Shown here piece by piece: positions 31,431-50,671 of a DNA stretch of 64,000 nucleotides (its first letter is position 1; each line of letters starts with the position of its first letter). Made by a program: the position numbers and the translations under genes. Origin of the DNA: Muricea muricata (taxonomy: Eukaryota > Cnidaria > Anthozoa > Malacalcyonacea > Plexauridae); NCBI GenBank assembly GCA_963855995.1, contig OY979729.1:12688276-12752275 (forward strand), read 5' to 3'. The notes beneath the pieces are model-generated. The model was not told the origin of the DNA. It was given only the letters and a program-made list of their open reading frames with translations, and ran no database searches.

Positions 31431-32471
31431 ATGGCTGCCAATTCAAGTTCTGGAAGTCACGAACATGCAGCTCAGAGTGAAATCGCGGAGTTTGGGAAAG
31501 GTTTCTTGTTCTCTGGCATAACTGTAGGCACTATAGTTGGTAATTCGCTCTCTCTGCTTGCTTTGTTTGTGACCAAGAAATGGCATACAAGATATCTCAT
31601 TGTCAATTTGGCAATTACTGATCTCTTATTAGGCGTACTGATCATGCCTTTTGCTACAATTTCTTCTGTGAGACATCACTGGATTTTTAGTAACTTTTGG
31701 TGCGATGCTCAAGGAAGCTTGGGCTTTCTGCTCTGCCAAGTTTCAGTTGTCACAATAACATGCGTCAGTTTAGAACGCTATGTACTGTTTACCAAACCGA
31801 ATTTCCACTTCAAATGGGTGAAATCGAGTTTAAAAGCAATGCAGAGGCTTGTTATTCTAACATGGTTGTACGGCGGACTTTGGACATTTTTTGCTTGGCA
31901 AATTTCTCATTTTTCATACCAGAATGAGCTACTTAATTGTGCCGTGAGATGGAGACACAACTATCATTTTACTCTAATTTGTGGCATAATTACCAGCTGT
32001 ATACCAATAACTGTGATTTTGTTTTGCAATTTCAAAGTGACACTGAGAGTTAGAAAAATTCTAAAAAGGATGAATATGACAAGAGAACGTTCAGAGAGCG
32101 ACACCATGAAACGAAATCTCGCTGAAATTAAGATTTCGCGAATGTTATTATTTGTGACTCTGGCATTTCTGATCTGCTGGACGCCTTATTCAGTGGGAGG
32201 AGTTTGCTATCTTTTACCAAAATGTCAATGGCCTGACGAATACTTCGTCGCGAGTGTATTTTTCTGTTTACTTAACAGCGCAATAAACCCTGTCTTGTAT
32301 GGAACATTTGACCGAAGATTTCGAAAAGCTTTGAGTTACATTTTTCGGAAAGTGGTGGGACTCACAAGGACTAGCAGAACTTTAAGTCGATTGACAGTCT
32401 TGCACATGAACATCACTGGTGGAGAACAACCACCCACAAACACAAGAACAGTAAACCATATAGGTGATTAA
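31431..32471 (+). CDS. Class A (rhodopsin-like) G-protein-coupled receptor, orphan
   Basis: A single-exon, 346-residue seven-helix receptor at the plasma membrane. The start is the ATG at 31431 (ACGATGG context); the open frame extends 20 codons upstream without another ATG. Landmarks: Asn-Ser-Ser glycosylation site at residues 4-6, N38 (GNS, helix 1), D64 (LAITDLL, helix 2), the C91-C170 disulfide pair, ERY at 115-117 in place of DRY, CWTPY at 249-253 and NPVLY at 286-290. The retinal-binding lysine position of opsins is Leu, so it is not an opsin. Ligand unknown; the length and lack of introns resemble the expanded small-amine/melatonin/adenosine-type receptors of cnidarians, but this is inference. 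It ends 118 bp from the stop codon of the converging E3 ligase gene. Confidence 0.93.
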   Translation: MAANSSSGSHEHAAQSEIAEFGKGFLFSGITVGTIVGNSLSLLALFVTKKWHTRYLIVNLAITDLLLGVLIMPFATISSVRHHWIFSNFWCDAQGSLGFLLCQVSVVTITCVSLERYVLFTKPNFHFKWVKSSLKAMQRLVILTWLYGGLWTFFAWQISHFSYQNELLNCAVRWRHNYHFTLICGIITSCIPITVILFCNFKVTLRVRKILKRMNMTRERSESDTMKRNLAEIKISRMLLFVTLAFLICWTPYSVGGVCYLLPKCQWPDEYFVASVFFCLLNSAINPVLYGTFDRRFRKALSYIFRKVVGLTRTSRTLSRLTVLHMNITGGEQPPTNTRTVNHIGD

Positions 32472-32515
32472 AAATCATAATAGCCTACAATATCATAACA
32501 ACTTCTTGGTAATAT

Positions 32516-32521
32516 TTTATT
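32516..32521 (-). terminator. Candidate poly(A) signal of the RBR ligase gene
   Basis: AATAAA on the minus strand lies about 70 bp past the stop codon at 32590, inside the 118 bp gap between two converging genes. If used, its transcript end may overlap the GPCR 3' UTR. Confidence 0.5.
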
Positions 32522-32589
32522 TCAATGTACATCAGTACATATAATTAAGATTTTGAACTATATACAATTACATTCTACTGCTGTGTAAT

Positions 32590-37291
<4,702 letters not shown>

Positions 37292-37881
37292 TTTCTCTCC
37301 TAGCACTATGCAGTACAAGGAGAAAATCTAAAATGTTGTCGGGCTTTGATGTGAAAGTCAGTTTTATAGACTCCATATTGCATCGGTTTGTTGAAATATT
37401 TAGAACGGGGGAATTGCCGGAAACCCGAAAATGACGTAATGGCCAATGCTATATTTGGAATATCGTACGTGGGAATGTTGTTGCACCATTGCGATGAAAT
37501 GCAACTTGACCTTATGGGGGTAACAAGAGTAACATTAATGTTTCTGGTCTTATTTTGTATATCTTTAATTTGCTCATCAAAATAAATGCATGTGAAGATG
37601 TCACATTTAGCACCAGACGCAAGGGACCTTAATATATTCATAATCAATTCAACAATTTTTTTTTGGAAAATAACGTTTTATATTTCATTAAGAAAATAGA
37701 ACTAAATATTAAATTTCTATACATGAATTAAGTGTAGAATGAATAAATTGCATTTTATCAACATCATGTGATGCAAATAGAGAAGTATGTTTGGTCAATA
37801 TCCTTGCCATGAGATCCTTGAAGGTACAATTGTTCAAAACCAAATAGTCAGGGATGAAAAACCAAAGAACTGAAGACGAAA

Positions 37882-40800
37882 TTATTTGTCCTTCTTCACT
37901 CTGCGTAGTTGTAAATATGTGAGAAAACAACAGGTGCATGTCATGGCAAGAAGGATGAGCTGATTCCACCACAGCATCTCTGTATCAATACCCTGAGAAT
38001 CCAAATATTCTGATCCATGCAAGCTAAGAGAAAACAAACAGGAGCTTGGAAGAAGGAGTAATATTCCAGCGCTAACATTTCCTCAGGGTGGGATAATGAA
38101 TTGTCTCGATTTCTGAGATGAATTGTTTTGATTTTCTAATATTTCTCAAATTAACTAAATTGGATTACCTTAATATTGTTTGTTAGATTTTCTGGCCAAT
38201 TTAAATCCCATTAGTATGATTCGGTAAGACCAATTCACAATTTAAGCAATTAGGCTCTTAGTTTGATCAGAAAACAGATATCACGTGGATTCACGAAGAC
38301 AGAAAGTACTGCGTGCGCGTCCATTACATCGCCCCGCAAAAGCGCAGAAAATGTAAAATTCTAAATTGTATTTACCAGGACGGACCATTGAACGATCCAG
38401 CCATATTCGTGACGTTTGTGGGACAATCAAATTCCATTCCATCCAACTCATTGATCGACAAGCACTACACAAGGCGATGACATAAAAACGTTTAGCTCCA
38501 GGAGCCACTACATCACAACAAGAAGGGAGAAAGTATTACCCAAACAAGAAGCGACACAATACCTCTAAACCATACTTGAATATACTCAAGTATCTAAGCC
38601 AACCAATCCAATCACCAAACGACTCCTGGTTCAGCAAAAGACCACCAAATACCTGTAGATTGAGAAAGAGATGTTTAAAAACCTCAATAAAGCTTTATCA
38701 ATTCAGTTTTGATTGAATAAGCTACTAAAGCGAGAAGTCATGTCTCTATCCTGAAGTTTAATTGGTTTTCTCGTGATCAAAACATGTTGACATACCAACA
38801 TCATTGTGTAGAGGACAGCAGCCATTAAATTGGCCACAGCAAAAATGCCAAACGTAGCACTGAATAAGAATGCAAAACTGCAGCCGCATGCGGAGACTTG
38901 GATGAGCGTGAGAACAAAGAAGAAAAATTTACCAGCATCAGAATCAAAGCCTGCAAAAGAATGAAATGAAAATGAGAAACCCAGATCACTGTAAAGTTGT
39001 TAGAGATTCTGAGATTGTTGTTGTTGTACGACATTCGTATTCGAGCTAACCGACGGATAATTTCGCTTTCGTAAAAGCGAACTATCTGCTTACCTGCCAT
39101 CCAGTAAACAATACACGAGAATATGAAAGCTGACAACGCTCTGTATGGCAGGAACTCGCCAAAGATTTTTGCCAAGAAATAAACAGACACTCTGTAATAA
39201 CCACTGGCTGACTCGTGCCTGAAACGTGTCAAAACTTCAAATTTAGTGAACGTTAATTGCAGTAACGATGTCTGGGATGGGGTCGCTGGAGTTTGTATCT
39301 TCCACCTCTGAGTTCCTGTGGACTGGATCAGCGACGTATCATTCAATGGTCTCCGAAAGTCAATTTCTGTAAGTATTCTGATTTCCTATCACAAGGACTG
39401 TCAAAAAGGTGGGTTAACTTAGTTTAACTGTTCTCCAAGATCACACAAATGGTTACCAGTGACGTTGTCACATGCGACTTTGCTCTTGACCAAATAAATT
39501 TGAGCTAGGAAATAGATTACATTAGTTCAATTGCTATAGATTCTTTACATTCTTACACAAAAATAGATTTTTCTTTGATGAGAAGCTCAATGGAATCCAA
39601 ATTTCCGTACACCATGTTCATGATAATAAAGAAGAAAGCGCCGACTCTGAAAAACCCCAAGAAACATCAAAACGTACTGATCAGCATTGAAAATATATTA
39701 GATCCAGAATAATAGCTTCGAAGTAAACCACCTGTTTTGTATTCCTTTATCATCCTTGTCAATTTGAAAATAAAGAGCGCCAACAACGAGTCCGAGAAAT
39801 CCCATGACAAAAAACTAAAAACAGAACATGTATTACCTAAAACACGCTAAAAATGATTTTGGAACTTCATCGCAGGCTACCAGGGACAGACAACCGCAGA
39901 CCCCTATCCCCCCTTCTAAAACATCTTTTAATAGTAACTGAATAACTAGAAACATGCCTCTACCCCTCCTCCCAGCTTGAAAGAGCGCCTAACATTGATG
40001 ATAAATTCATACCTGAACTATTGTAGTCAATGGATTTCGAACGAGAGAACGAACTGAACGTTGACCAACAATACCCAACTAAAACAAAAGTAAAATACAT
40101 TGCAGTGGAAATGAAAACATCGTCACACAATATCTACATGTCTTTTAATATTCCAACCTGTTTAAACCATCCAGTAGCGTAATGATCCAGTTGTTCGTAT
40201 TGGTTATTGATAGCGACATCTACGTCTTTGTTCGTTTTCATCTTGTTGTATATTTCTGTGACTTGTTTCTCAATAGCTTGACCCTGTAGTGATTTCTTGA
40301 ACGTCTGAGCAAGATCCATCACCGTAACTATTCCTTTCTCCATATCTTTGAAGAAAAAATAAAATTCACGTTCGTAACAACACGCTAAACAAATGAGCAA
40401 CGACAGTAAAAGCTCCTGTCAAGGACAACAAGTTCGCTCTGTAGGATGGATAGAACTTCACAGTTAAACTAGAGTCATCGGATATCAGTTTCGTTTTGCA
40501 AAAATACCGCGCAAATTTATTAATGAATAATGTGGTGTTTCCACAAAACTAAACTGATACTAATTGATGTTCAGCGTTCAGGCTTATAATGAACTTATTA
40601 AATTTATCTTGCGTTCCTACTCTTACAAAGTTTTACTTCGTTTATAAAGTTCGTTATATCTTGCACCAGGAAGTCTAACAAAAAAAGTTGATTCAGTTTG
40701 GTAAAAAAATTCTTACCATTTTGGTTTTTCTCTTTTTCATCTGATGATTCAAGTTTCACTGAATTCACGACATCGAGGAAGAAATCTGGCGGGTTGTTGT

Positions 40801-43120
40801 GAGGTTCGCATTCATAACCTGCAGGATTTCCAGGAATCTTATGAATGTTGAGAGGGGAAATCAGGGGGCGTGGGGAGAACGAAGGAGTCAAGGAAAAGAA
40901 GCTAAAGCAAAGAAGACCTGATGTTTCCTTCCTAGAAGAAACTTTCAAGAACTTGTTCGGTCAATTATTATTACGTTAACCTATTTCTTGGAATTATTTA
41001 CCTATCTCTTGGAAATAATCCAACGCGTCACGTGCAGGTCCGTTGTACATCACGTGACCGTCTCCGAGAAGACAAACATTGTCAAATAATTTGAAGATGG
41101 AATATCGTGGTTGATGAATGGAAAAGATGATGGTATTTCCCTTCCTGCTTAAGCTGAAAGTCAAAGAAACATGGTCGTTCAATATCACCTCACCTCACCA
41201 GCGGCCTCTAACAGATATAAATTGAACATACTCGTGTAATAACTGCATAACACTGGAAGCAGTCGATGCATCCAAACCCGTCGTTGGTTCGTCCAAGAAT
41301 AGAACATGAGGTGAAGTAATCAACTCCATTCCAATCCCAGTTCGTCTCTTCTCACCCCCAGATATCCCACGTACCACCTCATTTCCCACCTAGAAAATGA
41401 ACACACATGCAGAACATCAACTATTGCTACAAGATAAATGGAATGCATTCCCGTGTAGATTTAATGCACGCCAGTTTAGCCTTGATGCACGCAAATCTAG
41501 CCTTGATGCACGCAAGTCTAGCCTTGATGCACGCAAGTCTAGCCTCGATGCACGCAAGTCTAGCCTTAATGCACGTGAGTCAAGCCTTGATGCACGCAAG
41601 TCTAAGAGCCTTAATGCACGTGAGTCTAGCCTTGATGCACGAAAGTCTAGCCTTGATGCACGCAAGTCTAGCCTTGATTCACGCAAGTCTAGCCTTGATG
41701 CACGTGAATCTAGTTGTGATGCACGCAGGCCCAGTCTTGATGCATGTACCAGAACTTTGATCAAGATCTGACATGACAAACACAAAACAAACCTTGGAAT
41801 TGGCAACTTTAGACAGTCCTAATTCATCAATAAGCTTGTCGACTTTCTCAGTTTTCTCTTCACGGGACATGGACGAAGGAAGGCGCAATGACGCAGAGAA
41901 GTAAATGTTTTCACGAACTGTTAACAAAGCCATCAAAACATCGTGCTATATAATATCAGTGAACAGTATTTAGGCATCTGGAAATCTCGACGAAATAAAC
42001 TATGGGACACTTCTAACAACAAGTTTAGTAAGAACGTCATTAGCATAGAATGTTGATGTCTTCGCCAACTTCACAGAGGGAGAAGACCTGAACCGGCAAA
42101 CTAAGTGTTACCACTATTATCAACTGGCGTCATATATACCTGAACTACATAACCAGTCATTCTCTTGAAATTAGATGGTTTTTTGGCGCCATTGACCATG
42201 ATATCACCAGTAACAGATGACATGTCTTTACGATCTGCTAGCATGTCCAACGTCCTGTGGAAAGAGATATAGCGTTGGAATTCAATTTAAATACCTCGAA
42301 CAAATGTTGCCATGCAGTGTCGGTAATGCAGTCAAACGCACGCCAAAAAATTAGATCTTTCACTGCCTGAAGCAAACTTACGTAGTTTTTCCGCATCCAG
42401 TTGGACCAAGAATTGCATTCATTCCAGGAGGAAAGATGCCACTAAAATATTAAAACCACTGGTATGTAAATGCTACTCAACATATTTAATCTGCAAAGTG
42501 TGTACAGCATTTAACAGGAAAAAAATGTTTTCCTTGGTGGACAATTCCTTCCTAGATAGGGTAAAGTGCTGCTTGTTTACCATGCTGGTTGGTGGGTGAC
42601 ACATGTGAACTAACATTCTGTCTCAGTAGAAATATGTAAACAAAACATAAACGGTTCTCACGATATAGTCGCCTTTTAAGTAAGCCTGATATTATTTTGT
42701 TTATATATGCATGTAATACCTCTCAACACTAAGCCCCTTATGATAGCAATGAAAATGTATTTAAATCATAATGACGAAATTATGATATATTTCATAGGCC
42801 GAAGTAGCTACTGTTTTACATCCATTGTTTACATTAACGACCACATACCTGATACCCTTAACGATTTCTTTTTTAACTGTTTTCCGTTTAACTTTGATAT
42901 CGACTGTGTATATCAGATCTCGAAATGTAATTGTAGTACCTTGTATTGCCTTTGCCTTATCTGTACTGTTTACAACATCACAGTTTGTGTCTAAAGTAGA
43001 TGGAGCCGTTTCAACATCGTTTGAATAAGCAGGATTCTTTATAGCTATTGCTGTCGATGTTTTGTCTTCGACATTCTCGTCTTTCTCACATGAATGACGA
43101 ACACTAACTAGTTCAGCCAT
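37882..43120 (-). CDS. ABCG2-like half-size ABC transporter
   Basis: An ATP-driven membrane exporter of the G subfamily (nucleotide-binding domain first, then six helices; works as a dimer). Sixteen exons in frame: 42849-43120, 42382-42441, 42140-42254, 41793-41945, 41232-41389, 41002-41153, 40717-40818, 40158-40345, 40013-40078, 39732-39814, 39557-39646, 39094-39218, 38796-38950, 38563-38652, 38376-38464 and 37882-38023; 679 residues (human ABCG2 about 655). Walker A GPTGCGKT is near residue 103, signature ISGGEKRR near 209, Walker [13 protein letters not shown] near 229 and H-loop [17 protein letters not shown] near 260. The membrane half has [17 protein letters not shown] as in ABCG2. The Q-loop reads [16 protein letters not shown], with His where ABCG2 has Asp. 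Intron 4 holds a 21 bp minisatellite. A second first exon lies upstream. Confidence 0.94.
41463..41745. repeat. 21 bp minisatellite in an ABCG2-like intron
   Basis: About 13 copies of a unit like TAGCCTTGATGCACGCAAGTC, mildly diverged. The period is a multiple of three and the unit lacks stops in several frames, so two plus-strand frames and one minus-strand frame stay open throughout. It lies between exons 5 and 4 of the transporter, and both splice sites of that intron are intact. It is therefore not expected to be translated. Confidence 0.93.
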
Positions 43121-43939
43121 AACCTGGTCTCTGCCTGTTGCAGTATAGATGTTCTGCTACATTTGAATCAGGGATAGACTACATATATATGTCCCAGTTT
43201 ATGCATGAAAGACTTTGATGTATCCAGTGTAATTTTGTCACATTTGCATATAGTGTTTACTATTATGGCTGCTTTTTGAGAGACATTATTTAACTGTGTT
43301 ACGTAATTTAATTGCTGCTTTATGATTACGTAAGGATTTGATTAGCCTCTCACATATTGTATATTGGTTGAGTGACAAACCGAACATTGATATTACGTTG
43401 TATGATAGCAGATTGACAGCAGATATTCATGTTTCTGGTATGTTTTTAATTGAAAGAGGCTTTCAAACACGCAAGTTAAAAGAAACATTATCAATGACAA
43501 TGTGAGAAATAATTTGAATACGGCATTATATTCCTTTGCTTAATTTCTAGTATCTGACATTTCAATGTTGTCGAAATGAAATTGCCTGCACAATGAGAAC
43601 ACTCTACCCAAAACATCACAATTATTCCTTTTTAAATTTCAACCTTGTTTTTAAAGCACATTTTCGCTTACAAAGCCTCGTTCTCATATATCGCCGACAG
43701 TCGGTACAGCCTAACTGTCGTACCAAGGTATTTTGCCCGACGTGGGCTGCATTCAAATTAGTAATATCAATTGTAGATCGCAGTACATACTCTACCACAT
43801 CGGTCACGACTTAATAGTAACTAGATTTAACTCATTGTCGGCAATCATTTCACGGATTTTACTTAAGAGACGAGAGTGGTCAGCGACAATTGTCGACGCC
43901 GATATCGGCCACATATGTGTACCAGACTTTAAAAATCAC

Positions 43940-44226
43940 CTTATTCCTTTTACGATAACTTTCTTGCATTTTTTCCACTTCTTTTTTGGCTCAACAGTGT
44001 ATTGAAGATTATAAAATGAAACAGTAGTGCCTTGTGTATGGTTTATGTCTTGCACGAGGACAGCTGAGCCGACACGACTGTCTTTTTTTGAAACTTCACT
44101 GTATCCTTTTTCACAATTTTCTGTCGAAATGTCCACATTTCCACAGGAAACTTCAGTAGGATTTTGACCAATGGTGTTAGGAACAGATATTGTGGCTAAA
44201 TTTGTGAATTCTGTAAACGCAGCCAT
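43940..44226 (-). CDS. Alternative first coding exon of the ABCG2-like transporter
   Basis: This exon has its own ATG at 44226 and encodes 95 residues plus two bases. It ends VIVKGIR at a GT donor in exactly the same phase as the exon at 42849-43120, which ends EIVKGIR. Both contain a TTxxFxxLxYTV-type segment preceding a basic KKK stretch, as in the region just before the ABCG nucleotide-binding domain. Either would splice to the Walker A exon at 42441, giving 684 or 679 residues. It may be an alternative promoter/N-terminus, or the relic of a tandem duplicate. The N-terminal 50 residues of the two exons are unrelated. Confidence 0.75.
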
Positions 44227-44748
44227 GACAAAAGTAACGAAGTTTGATTACTGTGTGTTGACATTACGTCTTACACAATATGCTAAATCTACAGCAAGCA
44301 AATAAATGCAGCAAAGACAGCTGAAATATAATTATATGCAGAAAAGTGAGAAACAAAGTGTCTTGTAACAAATTGTACAGGAGTTAGCCATATAAAAAAG
44401 CTGTGAAATTAAACTATTATATAGTTGGTGATAGCATAACCAATCAGAATGGCGTATTTGATAGAGTTAACAGATATTCATAACAACGAAGCAGGTAGTT
44501 AAATATAATAGTCTCATAAAAGCCGAGAGGATATAATACATAATATTAACGACCGTTGTGTTTAATTTTAAGTGTTTGATGCAGATATTCCCAATAATTT
44601 ACACATAAACGAGTACATTGGAAAGAAACGAATTTTATAAAAAATTCATCGTCAATGGTAACAACAAAAAAATAATTTCGATTGATATTTTCCAAATGGC
44701 AACTATACCACAAGAGATAGAAAAGGCTACTATATATAATAACATGTA

Positions 44749-47065
<2,317 letters not shown>

Positions 47066-48266
47066 TTTATCACAAACAATAACTCAGGTCCTAAAAACTT
47101 CACGAGTTAGATGCATTTTGATCTTTATGACAAATACATGGATGTTTAAAAAACAGAATATTCAGCTCATATCACCTTTGGGTGATATGACCAAATTCTT
47201 AAGTTGTCAAGCAAACAAAACTACGAAAGAGAAGGCAATTGATCTTAAGCAACGCAAACAAATAAAGCGCGCGTTACGAAGCAGCTAGGTGAATTTAATA
47301 GAGGATTCTGTCGTTGTTGACTTATGGCTTAGGCAAAATTTGTAGAGCAGCTAATGTTTTGACAGCTTGCTTTAATAAGTACGCAGAACAGAAACATTCA
47401 TTGAAAAATCTTTATATCAATTGGTGACAGTTGTACGTGCAACTGGAAAAACTTAAAGTTGATTGTTAGAAAAAACGCTGCATGTAAAGCCTGTTCAGAA
47501 AAAGACATTTAAATACCGGCCGGCTATGACATGCGTCTATATGTCATTTTGATATAAATGCGAATATGCTAAAATATAACTAAAATAAAATGATCTCGGT
47601 TCGAAATCATATTTCAAAAAGGAAATGAACATCTGCCGAGGTTGACAACTCTGTCTTTAAATATGAAACAAGATTATATTGAATTGATTCGTGCTATAGA
47701 CTCATGGACTTTATTTGTCTTATTTCATTATTGACCAAATGTAAATACCATAAAAATCTACAGCTGCTTATGATACAAAAAACTTTCTTAAACATGATCA
47801 AAGAAATTTTCTTGTAGCCACCAATTGCAGTAAAAATTACAACTGAAAATATATAGGGGTTCACTGAATCAACAAAAGATGATCCTTGCAAGTGATAAAA
47901 CTTTGAGATATAAATGAAGTTATCATTTTCTCTATATGCATTCGTAATTCTGATTCTTTAATTTACCTGCAAATAACTGCGTACAAATAACAGTGACTCT
48001 AAGCACGCGCATTTGTTAAACATTCAAAAGGTTTGTATGAAAAACTAGTCGTTCCTAGTTATAAAGTCACATAAGAAACTATGTAAAAGAATGATAAAAC
48101 AATTATTGAACTCGTTCTTGCAAATAATTGATCGTCTCGTCCGCGACAAATCACGATATTTTGTTCAACCTCGTTCAATAATTGATAATTAGTTTAGTTT
48201 AGCTTCCCACCTCTCAGGTCTTGTGTAGCCAGCAACGGATCTGTAGGAGGTCATGGACATAGGACA
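47066..48266. other. Intergenic region
   Basis: The upstream flank of the TMEM26-like gene and the 3' flank of the unrecognised gene. AT-rich; no frame above 65 codons shows splice support or a recognisable domain, and no structured repeat was noticed. Confidence 0.4.
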
Positions 48267-49574
48267 TCACTGGAAACACAGTTAACTCCTTTGGAAATTG
48301 GAAGAGAAACGATACAGTTTAGAAGCTGCTATGTATACTGTAGGAGGAATTAAATAGTGACAAGTATAAAAAAATGCCTACCATAGGCAACGACGTGGAA
48401 GCTTCCTTGATATCTACAGTAAAAATGAACTACACTTAGGAAAACTTGACTTCATCAAACAGCAGACTAAGTTTTAGAACTAACCTGATAAAATAATATG
48501 TCTGTATATATTTCTCGGCGTTCCCTGATAACGAACTCTGCGTCTGTAAAACATCATCATTGTGAAGGTTTTTGTTCCCGAGCTAAAATGTCAAAGATTT
48601 TTTACTTACTTTCTTTCGCATTCATTTACATAGGCATCTTTTTCATCCACTTTTTCTACAACTTTCTTGACGTTTCTGGCCAACCAGTCAACGACCTGCA
48701 AGAGAAGAGTTGAGCAAGCGAACTTTTTTAAAAAGTCAAAGAGATATAATAATAGAATAATAGTATTCGTATATAATAACAAATAACAATAAAGCAATAA
48801 GAAGGAAATGAAGAACAGGAGTATATCTAAACAGCAATATATTTTTTTATAAGCTTACTGGTAACCGTAGCATCTGTTGTCAATTTTTTAATGACATGGT
48901 TAGTTTCTGAAATACTGAAGGACAAAGAAAGACAAAGGGTAATTGCTTTTTCTCTTTAAAGAAGCGATTAACAAGTACGTTGAAATCCAACTGAATTTGT
49001 ATGCATATACTTCTTACGTAAATTGCGAAGTGCTGACGAAAATTTCATCGAGGTTTAAAGATCCGAGCTTACGGATCGAAAGCTTTGCGGTGTTTCCAAA
49101 AAATTATATTTTAATAGAAATACTTTTACGCTGACAATAGAGATGAAAGTATTTCTTGCTAGTGCAAAAGTTATATTCTCTCAACAAATAAAATAGTCGA
49201 AGAGCCTTTGCCCAAAGCAAAAATGACTTACATCTTTTTGATTTTTCGACGAATCATTTGCTCTTCCTTTTTTCTTTGCTTTATTTTTACTTCCAGTTTC
49301 TGGTTTATTATTTGCTCCTGTGCACTGGTTCTCTTTCTCTTCATTCTTCACGCGTTTATCATCAGTTTGTTCATCTTCCGAGAATTTAGCGGCCCCACAA
49401 TCAACATCGTCATCATCATTTAGTAGCTAGTACATACTTATAAACAAACACGAATCCAGTGTAGACACTGCACAGAAATAAAAGACAGAATATGCACTTC
49501 CATCTTTTCTTAGCAAAGACTTAGTTCTTACAAGATGCCCCATTTTGAAGGGCATTTTGGCTTCTCTTAATCTC
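48267..49574 (-). CDS. Unrecognised multi-exon gene (3' exons)
   Basis: I do not recognise this protein. Five exons and a terminal stop keep frame: 49532-49574, 49232-49426, 48610-48695, 48485-48543, 48382-48413, then TGA at 48267-48269. Joined, they encode an acidic then lysine-rich, hydrophilic segment (starting LLNDDDDVDCGAAK and ending KNQKD). A short helical piece follows (VVDWLARNVKKVVEKVDEKD), then a basic RRVRYQGTPRNIYRHIILS and the end TSLPM. Charge pattern suggests a nuclear or cytoplasmic protein without membrane segments. The 5' exons were not found. All donors and acceptors are canonical, which is the main support. A related DW-x-(7)-V-x-E motif is encoded at 50542-50671. Confidence 0.5.
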
Positions 49575-50541
49575 CTATGGCAAAAGCTTGAACACCTGTT
49601 CAAATGGAGCTGGGAAGTGCTTGGCAAAAAGTAGAGACATGATTTATGACCCAAGTATGCATCATATATCTATTTATTTCTATGGGGCACATACAAACCT
49701 TGGGGTGCAAACAAAACAATTTATTGGCTTCTTTTATCGATCTTGTAAAAAATCAAAAGCACTGTTAACAAAATAGTAGTGGTCAAAATAGCAATATTAA
49801 AGGTTTTATGAGGTTCAGGATAAAATTAATAACGTTGAGGCAAAGCTTTTATGAAATTGATTTAAGCTTGCATGATACAGTAATTTGGAAGGAGTGGGAG
49901 AGGTTAGCTTCCACAAACACGGCACCACTATAATTGGATCATTCCAGAAAAGGTCTATTACCCACCAATGGAGGAAATTTTTGATGTCCAGAGAGGAGGG
50001 AGGGAATGGTCTAAAGAATCTTGAATTTGTATAGGAGGGAGGGAGGATATTGGTAATTCTTCCATGGAGAATGGACCTTTTCTCAAACAAACTATTAATT
50101 TGGCTAGTGTCATTGCAATAGAGATTTTGATGGTGATGATTTTAGGATTAGTACGAATTAGGATTAAGGATAAGTACGCAGAAGGTTTCGGGTGCTACGA
50201 ATTTTAAAATCCCATATTTTTGTAAGTAAAACATTTGAAAAATAAATGTGTATTGAAATCAGCCTTCTCTTATACTTGGAGAAGACCTTGTAAATTCTGA
50301 TCAAATTTCCAAATTTAATGAACCAGCTAGGCGTTTAAGTTATAGAGCACGTTATGTAACAGAACTATAAGTTGCCATTTCTCCAATGACCAGCTGACCT
50401 AGCTGCTAGTAAAAGGCCTGGAACTAGCTACTAAATAGAAATGAATTTTCCTGTTTTGACATAATTGTTTCAATTGAAAAATGTATTTCTATTTGAGAAC
50501 ACTAGGACCATGATTTGTCAGATACCAATAAAATAAATAAA

Positions 50542-50671
50542 TTAATTCATCTGATTTTGGCTTTCCAAGAGATCCATAATTTTCACACTCTTTCTTTCAA
50601 CAAGCTCTATAGCATCCTTGACATTGTTTTCAGATACTTCATGACAGATTTTGCCAAACCAATCCTCGAGT
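50542..50671 (-). CDS. Candidate terminal exon encoding a DW-motif like that of the 48.6 kb exon
   Basis: After an acceptor (TTTTAG at 50672) the minus strand encodes LEDWFGKICHEVSENNVKDA, then IELVERKSVKIMDLLE and a stop. It resembles VVDWLARNVKKVVEKVDEKD...ERK at 48610-48695: DW, a V-x-E run, KDA and ERK align. Either it is the last exon of a gene whose other exons I did not find, or it is a duplicated exon of the unrecognised gene nearby. Function unknown. Confidence 0.35.

Noticed and set aside
41397..41806. Frames of about 120 codons rich in SSLDARK-like or ALMHASL-like repeats
   Set aside because: They are translations of the 21 bp intronic minisatellite; the intron's splice sites are intact.
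48840..48920. Possible extra exon (TNHVIKKLTTDA) of the unrecognised gene
   Set aside because: Its frame cannot be joined in phase to the exons on either side without a stop, while those two join directly.
49815..50090. 91-codon minus-strand frame rich in Pro and Ser
   Set aside because: No splice support, compositional bias from GGAGGGAGGGA repeats on the other strand, and no family resemblance.
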